From contig CM046881.1 of assembly GCA_025667525.1 (NCBI GenBank), positions 494,595,627 through 494,659,626 on the forward strand: DNA of 64,000 nucleotides, read 5' to 3'. Within the stretch, counting starts at the first letter, position 1, and every line of letters begins with the position of its first letter. Source of the DNA: Glebionis coronaria (Eukaryota > Streptophyta > Magnoliopsida > Asterales > Asteraceae). Below, piece after piece: positions 55,851 to 64,000 of this stretch. The position numbers and the translations under genes are program-made. Below the pieces are notes generated by a model, which was not told the DNA's origin, ran no database searches, and saw nothing but the letters and a program-made list of their open reading frames with translations.

Positions 55851-58570
55851 TGATGTAGGTTTTACGTACACGTTTTAGGAAAAACGCGTATGAGTGGCAA
55901 GTATTAAGTTGCACGCTTTAGGAAAAACGCGAAACCGAATAAATTCCAAGTTCGTTCTCGAAGGAGGTGTGTGTATTAATGTGCCAAAATATATAAAATA
56001 ACAATGTTTGGATTAGTGACGTTTTTGGTTTAGAAGAAAAATTAAAGACGAGCTACGACTACGATTAAACTACGAAGTTGACGTAAAACGCGAACGTAAA
56101 TACGTAAAACGCGACGAAATTAAAAATGAAACCTAAAAATTAATTAAAATATTAAACTAAGTCTTAAATAATATAAATAAGAATAAAAATTCAACAAATA
56201 TATTTTAAAACCTTTTATTAATTAAATATTCAATTTTTAATGCTAATTAAAGCCCAAAAATTAAATATAATTAACAAAATGCCCAAAATATTAATTTATT
56301 GAACTAATAACTAACTTATATTATTTAAAGACTAAAAAGTATTTTTCCTAAATTTTAAAAACTATTTTTCTATTTTTTATTCACTAAAAACTATTTTTGA
56401 ACTAAAATAATCATAAAAAATAATAAAATAATGACAAAATTAATTTAACAATTTTAAAAATCCTAAATTACCCTAATGAACAGTAGAAAATTGAAAAAGT
56501 TTGAAAAATGTAAAAATTTGCACTAAAAGACAAAACTATTTAATAATTAAACCCTAATTAACTTAAATTAATTATAAAAAATAATTAAAAAAGTGAACAG
56601 TAATAATTTTTTAAACTAAAAATCTTAAAATATAATTCTAAGTCTAGGAAAAAATTTAAAAGTGAAAAATATAAATTTTCTACACTAAATTCCAAAAAAA
56701 CAGTAATTAAAAAGTAAATAAAAATGCAATTAAATATAAAAAATAAAAAATGAACAGTAACTTAAAAATTAAATAAACTGAAAAATCAGAAATTAAACTT
56801 TAAAAAAAAATCAAGGCAAGTGGGGTTCAAGCCTCAAACCTGGCTGATGCCTTCCACTAGTCCAATATTTTTGAGCTTTATGAGCTTATGAGAAGCTAGA
56901 TATAAGAGGTTGATGTAGAGAAACAGTGTGGGGACCACAGCAGTCCCAAACACACTCAATGTCTTCAAACTGATAATGAAAATATGGTCTTCTTGACCTT
57001 GAAACCTGCACAAGCACAATAGACCAGAAAAGAAACTTGAAGTAGCAAAGGCTACAAGCTTTTGGCTTGTAGCTTTTGCTACAGTAAAAATAAAAAAAAT
57101 ATGAACGAAAGATTTTTTGGAAAAAATCTTGGAAAACTTGGAATTTAAACTACTAAGAACCTTGATAAAAAGTTATTAAACTTGGAATAAATGTTAAAGA
57201 TCCACTATCACTTCACCCTAACACTGATTTCACTTTTAAAAAAAAAACTTTTTCAAGAATTCTTTAAACAACTTGGATTTTCTTAAAACCCTTTGTAAAA
57301 CGTCCACTTTTGAAAACTCTTAACTAGAATGAATAAAAATGGTTACACTAAGAAAACTGATAAAAAAGGGAACTCAATTCTTGCATAAATTCAAAATTTC
57401 ATTTTCATTAATCTTTTAAAATTAATACAAAAACTGGAACGAAAAAAATACATGGTACAAGCACCACTGTATTTATACTATAAGATAGAACTATCTAGAA
57501 TGTTGAATATAAAATTACAAATATGAAACCCTAAATACTGAAAATCCATCTTTGCCCTTTGAATTCTTGGTCAAAAGCAGCTTCTTGTGATTGTCCTTGT
57601 GATACAGCTGTGAAAAATGGATCTTGGCCGTTTGTTATTCCTTTGGGACAAAGGAATGCTTATGGGTGGTTGATTTTGGTCGGGATGTTGGGTAAAGGAA
57701 GAAAGTGATGGGCAGGGGAGGCCACGTGGGGGATGTGAGGTGATGGGGGGACCAAAACAAAGGTGGGGTTTAGGTGAGGGGAGTTTTAATTAGCAATCTG
57801 GAGCTAATTGAGCCAAAACCCCTTGATTAGGGACGGATTAGGATTAGGGTTCTAGTGGTGATGAGGATGGTTAAACAGTGGGATTAATCCACTTTTGGTT
57901 TTAAAAATCTGTTTCCCACGTTTTAGAGGTAAGCTTAACTAAGTTTGACTGGTAATGTTGACTTGGGCTGGTATGGGGCGGGTAAAGGGTTATAGGTTGG
58001 GCTAAGTGGGAGATAATGTGGGCTCAGACCGGGTATAGAGTGGGTTTGGGTTTGGTTTGTACAGGTTTGCCCCCCTGAACTTACACATTGTCTTCACAAT
58101 AAGTTTCCCCAGCTTTTAACTCTATTTCCTTTGTTAAAGAAGTTTTAAAAACTTCTATTTTGGCCACAAAAGTTTTATCAAAAGAGTTCCAAGGACTTTT
58201 AATGCATTTAATGCATTCTTCAAGGGATATAATGGTATTTTCTTGAAACTTAAGGACCAATCTTGTAATAATAGAGATTTACAAGGGTCAAAAGTGACAA
58301 GTCTTCAAAAGTTGAGGGACCATTCTTGCCAAATCTTCAAACTTCAAGGACTTCAAAGGAAATTCATGATTCGGGTCCGGTTCTTTGTGCGGCTTCGTTT
58401 CCCGTGTTCGTTTTTTGCTTGATTCCTTTGATCTTTTGGTGAATTCACGATATCCATACCTAAAATACACAATGAACAAACACAAGCATATATTGGGGTA
58501 TTTTGATGATATTTTAAGCATTTTAAGCCCGATTTGGACGATGAGACTATGTATAAATACAGTCTCATCA
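55851..58570 (-). repeat. 5' LTR of element E, with internal deletion
   Basis: 2720 bp. It lacks the segment 39209-40066 of the 3' LTR, with an AAA microhomology at the join (near 56797). Confidence 0.93.
57469..57478 (-). promoter_or_regulatory. TATA box in E's 5' LTR
   Basis: GTATAAATAC on the minus strand, about 1.1 kb from the LTR start. The same box in the 3' LTR is at 40738-40747. Confidence 0.45.
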
Positions 58571-58591
58571 CCGTGCAACATAGATTCCATC

Positions 58592-60090
58592 TAAAAACTT
58601 GTACAACTATTAACAAAACACACCATTCATACAAATACTAAGCCATCTCGTTCGAAGTTCTCTCTTTGTTGTGGTTGAAGAACGTGGGTTTCACTTATTC
58701 GAAGGCGCTAACTGCTGTTGACGCGAATACTACACGGAGTGGGTATTGTTTGTGAAGCAGGTTCTTTTGTTTCTTTCGTGGGTCGTCTTTTTCGCAACGT
58801 GGGTTTGGTTTGAGTGACGGGTTTTGACGTGGGTTATCTACTCTCGAAGGTCTTTTGAGTTACAAGTTGGGTTGTCGCGGTTTACGTGGGTCATCTCGTT
58901 ATAGTTGCAAGCTTCGTCTCCATACGCTTGAGCTAGCTAAGGTTACACGCGTACCCTTATATATTCATTCCTTGCTACATTTCTTTTACATGCATATGTG
59001 TTGTCTTTACCACTATTTCGGAAACTAAACTTTCAAGATTATGACTTCTAAATCTATAAAATGTCACGTTGTGGCTTCAAAAAAAGGGGTTTTAAAGCAT
59101 GCGTTTGTAATGGGGTTACACTAAAAGTTTTGAGCAACTTATTAGAAACCATGTTAGGAAATTTTTGTGTGAGTTAAACTAAATGAGTACGTTTGAGAAC
59201 GGGTTTTAAGTCGTGACTTGGTCGAGTTAATGTGAGACGTGAATTGTTAAAAGTTTTGTGAGATATTTGCAAACGTTCTGTGGAGGTCTTGTTAAGAGCT
59301 TTTGTGAGGTTGAGACGAGAGGGAGACACAAGTCGGTAAAGTTTTAAAAATGGTCTTACAAAAGGGTTTTCAAACATTAGTTTTAGCTACTGATATTGTT
59401 GTCGAGGGTGAGACCGAGAGATGTTTCTCAAACTTGGGTTTAGCTGCTGTGAGTATGTGACGAGAGTAAAATGATATCAGAAGTTTTAATGTTAAATCTG
59501 TGAGAGTTGTTGTGTGAGTCGAAGGCAGCTTTTGTATGAATTGGTCATGGCGAAAGTTGCTGCTGGGTATTGTCGAGAGTGAGAGAGAGATTAGAAAGTC
59601 AAGGGAAATGGTTTACAAACTGTTCCTTTTTTTTTGGTTTTGATGAGAGAGAGACGAGGGAGAGGGAGTAAATGTTGAGATCATAGGTTGTTTCTTTGCA
59701 AATGTTTTATACCGAGAGAAGATAGGAAATGAAGTCACTGTTGCTTTTCATAATCTGACATTTGCGTTGTCCCTCTTATGGCCATCCGTCTAAATATGTT
59801 TTCAAAAAGAAAGGGGACATCACGTGGGGCTTTGCACCTCTCTTTTAATTCTTAAGCCACCTTCAATTTTAGCTAAAAGTCTTAAAAATTGTAAATGATT
59901 GTTTGCAAATACTTAAGTTGGAGTGACTTTTGTGTTGAGTTATATTAAACGACGACCGAAGTTCGAGTTGAGAGCTATAAGTCGAGTGTTGTTTAAAATG
60001 GTGATATTAAAACTTACGCGTAAAGATTGTCGATTTTCTTTTAGAAAATTATAAAAGATTTTAGCTAAGTTAAAATGGTGAACATATATG
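58592..60090. other. Unassigned stretch, possibly the front of LTR H or its flank
   Basis: No credible ORF and no recognised domain. It is rich in purine tracts (GAGAGAGAGACGAGGGAGAG near 59645). Confidence 0.35.
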
Positions 60091-61218
60091 TGACACCGAA
60101 AGGTTGTCGAATTTTATCGAGTCGAGCCGACATCTTCTTTACTTGGAAGTTTGGTCGAATATTGCAACAACAAATATTTTGAGCATATAATTTATAACTT
60201 AAACCGTGGTAAAGGGTGACATGTGTGTGTGACAAGTGCATCATTACATTCTTTGACTGTGACCTAACTTAGCACTATATATCTAGGTTGCAACTTGTGT
60301 TTGCTGCATCTGTGATTGTCATATTCTTGTTGTGAATCTTTTGCATTTTGAGGTGAGTCATCGCCCATATTAAACTGTCTTTTATGTTTAATCATTTGGG
60401 TGAAATAAATGCTTTGTTGCCTGCCTGATGGACGTAAAATCTGTTTATATTGCTGCCTTGCCAAAAGTTATGTGTGATATGCCTAAGTAGCGATAGCCCA
60501 CTAGTCCCCTGTTATCATGAACCGTTAGTTACTCTGGTTGAGTAGGCGCTTATGTTATGGATAGATCTATTGGGTTTGACAACCCCCGTCTGGGTGTTCA
60601 AATACATCACCATGCCAAACGGACGTATCATATGGTTGTTGCTAGGTGGCCATGGGTTAGGCACCTACTTGGGGAAATCTTATATATTACGCGTGCATCA
60701 GTTGTACGTGCTTGTCAGCAGCCTCGGTGTCATGAGCTTAGTGCTATCATAACTATAATTATCACATCTGATTCTCATATGCATGACATTATATCTCCCA
60801 TAATGGCCTCATATGCTTTAAACAGTTTGTTTGCGGTCCAATATTGAGTGTTATAATTTTAACTTAAACCTATGAACTCACCAGCCTTTGTGTTGACACT
60901 TTTAAGCGTTTATCTCAGGTGTTGAACTACTTTCTTGTTGCTTGCTTTGGAGTCTCATGCATACTGTACTTGGATTTGAAGACTAGCTCATGCTTACTAA
61001 ACTTTTTACCTCATTGTTGCTATTTAAACTCTGACTTCCACTGCACTTGCTTAAACTTATTTATGATTTGAACTTTGTATTCTAAATCTAATGCAACGAG
61101 GTAAATTATTTTAAAACGTCCCATTTAGAGTCGTTCTCTTGCACCTTGGACTTTGTTATTATGACGTAACAGCCCTCGAGCTTTACCGCTTCCGCTGGTC
61201 CATTTTTAGGGTGTTACA
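60091..61218 (+). repeat. LTR-like sequence H, chromovirus (Tekay-like) type
   Basis: It ends GGGTGTTACA at 61218, after a CCTCGAGCTTTACCGCTTCCGC stretch of the kind seen at Tekay LTR ends. CTCACCAGCCTTTGTGTTGAC (near 60880) parallels CTCACCAACTTTATGTTGAC in F's LTR. TATATAT near 60273 is a possible TATA box. The start is uncertain (TGTGACACC at 60091 is one candidate). No primer site or matching target copy is seen, so it may be a solo or truncated LTR. Confidence 0.5.
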
Positions 61219-61490
61219 TAATTAATAGATAATGAAACATAAACAATGCAATTTACATATAATATACAACTACATAAGGTTAAACAATGCAAAATAAGAA
61301 AATAAAGACATGTTTTAGCATTGATCAAGGACATTGTTTAAGTGAAAGATTCCAAACAAAACAACAAGTCCCATAAAACCTGCATTCTCCCACATGAGTT
61401 TGTCTCTTGACCCATACTTAGACCTACTACTTAAAGATTCCAAATAAAACAGCAAGAACATTGTCTAAGGGAAACTTTTGTTACACCACA

Positions 61491-62381
61491 TCATTTTGAT
61501 TCAGAAACATCAAAAGACTTGTTTGGAGTGCTTCCAGTTCCAAACTTGTCAAACTTGAAAGGCTTCTTCAGTTTCTAGTTAGCAATCCTCTCTGATCTTC
61601 CTCTGTTCTTATGATATATCCTAATACCATCTACATGAGATAGGGGCCTTCCTCTTTTCCTCTTCTTTTCAACTAGTTCAGCTTGACTTGTTGCAGTTCT
61701 TTTGCCTTTGTTCACTGCAGAAGCATTCCCATCCTGATTCTGTGAATCATCAATTGTTACAGTTCTTGGCTCACATGATGGTGCTTCTTCATTTATTACA
61801 ACTTCTTCATTCACTGCTTTTTCTTCATTTCCAAGTACTTCAGATTGTTGTGTTGGTTGAGAGTTAATGTGAGGAATAAGAACCTCATAAATCTGCTGAT
61901 TAAGTGTCTCTTTATTCCCAAGTACTTCAGAATGTTGTGTTGGTTGAGAGTGAATATGAGGAATGAGAACCTCAATAAACTGCTGATCATGTGGCTCTTC
62001 ATCAACTGAGACTGAAGACCAGTTTGCAGGATTGTAGTAATCATTTCTTTTTTCAAATTCTTGTTCCTCTCTTCTTTCCCTATCCAATTTTTCTTGTGCT
62101 GCATCAATTATAGCTTGTTCTCTAGCCTGTTCTTCCATACACTCCTTAAAGGCCAATTCATCTAACTCAAGTTGGTATTCTTGACAATGTATCAAATAAG
62201 AGTTGTTAACTTATAAATATTGTCAAATCATAAGATGGAAGTAAATGGTTAAATACACCCACCTCTTCAGTTGTTAATAAATAATTTGATGATGTTGTTT
62301 TTTCACCAATCCACCCACCTCTTGTAACCCTACCTCCTCTGCTACCCCTACCCCCTCTGCTACTCCTACCACCTCTGCTAC
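61491..62381 (-). pseudogene. Mutator-like (MULE) transposase C-terminus remnant
   Basis: The minus strand begins with repeated SRGGR units (62300-62381), as in the Gly/Arg-rich tails of plant MULE transposases. There is a stop or a possible intron at about 62190-62265. Then 206 codons (61575-62195) give an acidic coiled-coil stretch (QAIIDAAQEKLDRERREEQ), two copies of an IPHI.SQPTQ.SEVLGN repeat and KKRKRGRPLSHVDGIRIYHKNRGRSERI. A TAG at 61575-61577 is followed in frame by KLKKPFKFDKFGTGSTPNKSFDV to a stop at 61491-61493. The catalytic domain is absent. LTR-like ends H and J close it in on both sides. Confidence 0.6.
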
Positions 62382-64000
62382 TGTAACACCCCACTTGGAT
62401 AAGTGGACCGTTACGTGTATTTATGGCGTGTCATCAAAGCATAAGGTAAATGTCCTAAAACATTAACTGACCATAAAGGAATACCGGAATCAAACATCGG
62501 TACTCCAAACATAAGCCCAAAACATGAAAAATAAAATACTAAAGGAAAGGACTAAACAATGTCCAAATAAGCAGAATAATGTAAGAAATGCATAAAGTAA
62601 GAAGTCTGGATAGCTTCCATCCAAATGCACATGCGCTTAGAATCCTAAAAGCGTCCCGGTGTACCTGCCGTGAACATGAAAGGAACTACGGCTGAGCATA
62701 ACGCTCAGTGAACGGATATAAAGCATGATAAGAATATACCGAACGAAACAAGCGATAGAATACTGGAGCTGTAAGACTGATATGTAACATGTGGTAGAAC
62801 TCTGCATAAAATCTGGGAAACCTGGTTCATATATACTGATACTGAAATATAACTTTTAAATTCTGAAAACATGCATTTACTGTATTTTATTTGCCAGAGC
62901 TTATATAGGTCACGTGCTGTAACAACCGTGCATGAATAACTGGAGGGGTGACCTCGTCATGCTGTAGAGGGGTGACCTCTAAATAACTGTGCTGGGTGGA
63001 GGGATCAGCTCCAATGTGAAGGATGTAGAGCACACACCACATTCACCCTGATAAACATGAAACACTTATAGCCTAGGATGCATCCATACGCCCCACTAAA
63101 ACATACATATAAAAATGGCCAACTGAACATGAGTGGGACGATGCAGGATATCACTCTCCTGCATGTGAGTCACGACACCGGTGCCTCTAGTGCCGTGGTT
63201 ACGGTACCTCCGTAACTAGTACATAAACTGGTCGTGCTTGTATATAATGCTCAGGCAATTCATTTAGTTATTAACATGATTTCTGGTAAACTTAAACATA
63301 TACTGGGGAAAACATTTGGCGGAAGACGGGGAATCCTAATCATGCATAGAAGGGAAGTCCTTACTGAAAGGACGAGAAATCCGTACCTCTAGTCCAGTAC
63401 CGACTGAAAGGAAGACTGAACGAATACTACTCGGGCTTCACGCGTGCTACATAATTACAAGACGCGAGTAAGTTAACTGGTATCCGTTATCAAATTTTCT
63501 GGTCTTATTGGTTTCTTATATTTATTTCAGATATTCTATACGTATAATTACGGCTATATCCGACCATTAAAATAATTTATTTTAATGTATTAACGTTATA
63601 CTAATGGTTACGTACAATGTATATCTGTCGTATATTAATTTCATAATAATTATTTCGCTAAAATAAGTACGTTCTTAATTTGTTTAATTCGTTCCCAAAA
63701 TATACCCTTTTTATATTTTTATAAAACCAGTTTATATTTAACTTACTAAATGCATTTCACAACGTTTATTTCAAGTAAACACATAAAAAGAAATGAGATT
63801 TAACAGTCCCAAACGCACTCTTAACTGTTTTAAAACCGGTTGCCAAACAGCCCGTTACCCCTGTAGCCAAACAGCCCTATTTCTTGTTTAAAACCCACTG
63901 CCAACCACCCCGTTAGTGTAAACCCCAAATCAAACCCAAATGATTAGCGGCTGGTTGTGCAGTCAATCACCATAACAACATCCCGACATACAGCCCGGAT
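62382..64000 (-). repeat. LTR-like sequence J, cut by window edge
   Basis: On the minus strand it ends GGGGTGTTACA at 62382. CACTGAGCGTTATGCTCAGCC (near 62690-62710) followed by GGCAGGT is the usual landmark of Tekay-type LTRs. No ORF. The start lies outside the window. It differs from the F and H families. Confidence 0.55.

Larger units (their letters stand above)
38262..58570 (-). mobile_element. Element E: non-autonomous Athila-like LTR retrotransposon carrying F
   Basis: A 20.3-kb structure: LTRs (TGATGAG...TACATCA on the minus strand), CCGTG target duplication, tRNA-Asp-type primer site, gag-protease with an acidic extension, non-coding region and polypurine tract. There is no RT or integrase. 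Element F and a 185-bp duplication interrupt the ORF. Without F the element is about 13 kb. Its gag, leader and LTR layout are closest to D, so D-like elements are the natural helper. The LTRs look nearly identical apart from a deletion in the 5' copy. Confidence 0.93.
37750..58583. mobile_element. Element G: non-autonomous TIR transposon split by E
   Basis: The left end CTATGTTGCACGGA (37750-37763) is matched in inverted form at the right end once E is removed (38257-38261 joined to 58576-58583). Total length is about 520 bp. Flanks ATTTCATC (37742-37749) and ATTCCATC (58584-58591) look like an 8-bp target duplication with one difference, as in hAT elements. The right half (38090-38260) is a GC-rich array of CGTTTCC and GGAAACG motifs, typical of subterminal transposase-binding repeats. 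It has no coding capacity. The superfamily is uncertain. Confidence 0.7.

Overview
This window is plant nuclear repeat DNA, almost certainly from a eudicot with a large repeat-rich genome. It holds stacked LTR retrotransposons, two kinds of small DNA transposon, a Mutator-like transposase remnant and one small intron-containing gene (a GRF zinc-finger protein). I see no rRNA, tRNA, CRISPR or bacterial-type genes. The host species cannot be named from the sequence.

Layout, left block (1-34896). Element C is an old Tnt1-94-like Ty1/copia element on the minus strand. Its 5' LTR is at 34054-34896, the stump of its 3' LTR is at 6285-6437, its pol remnant is at 6456-9916 and the start of its gag is at 33476-34002. 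Element A (1-6284, plus strand, cut by the window edge) lies inside C's 3' LTR. Element B (9917-33470, minus) lies inside C's gag with a CAACC target duplication. Element D (12947-29439, minus) lies inside B with a CTTAA target duplication. The order of insertion is therefore C, then A and B, then D.

Middle (34897-37741). This stretch has a Stowaway-like MITE end and the GRF zinc-finger gene at 36113-36562.

Right block (37742-64000). A 520-bp terminal-inverted-repeat element, G, was split 8 bp from its right end by element E (38262-58570, minus, CCGTG target duplication). E is in turn interrupted by element F (45243-52499, minus). Beyond G lie an LTR-like end (H, ending at 61218), a Mutator-like transposase C-terminus (61491-62381) and another LTR-like sequence (J, from 62382 to the edge).

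Elements A, B, D and E belong to the Athila-like branch of Ty3/gypsy. They have tRNA-Asp-type primer sites, and D, E and A share a gag/protease type with a DLGAS active site. Only D keeps the whole gag-protease-RT-RNaseH-integrase set, and it has three nonsense codons in pol. A, B and E have no RT or integrase and must rely on a helper such as a D-like element. A keeps the gag tail and protease, E keeps gag and protease, and B carries an unfamiliar zinc-binding ORF. All three proteins end in an acidic region and a short module marked by FDPG motifs. In A, B and D a conserved hairpin follows the stop codon within about 15 bases; in E it follows after about 95. F looks like a non-coding derivative of a chromovirus (tRNA-Met primer site, long LTRs, no gag or pol). 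The points most worth following up are the FDPG module, B's zinc-binding protein, the shared stop-codon hairpin, the repeated polypurine tracts, and the 185-bp duplication flanking F.
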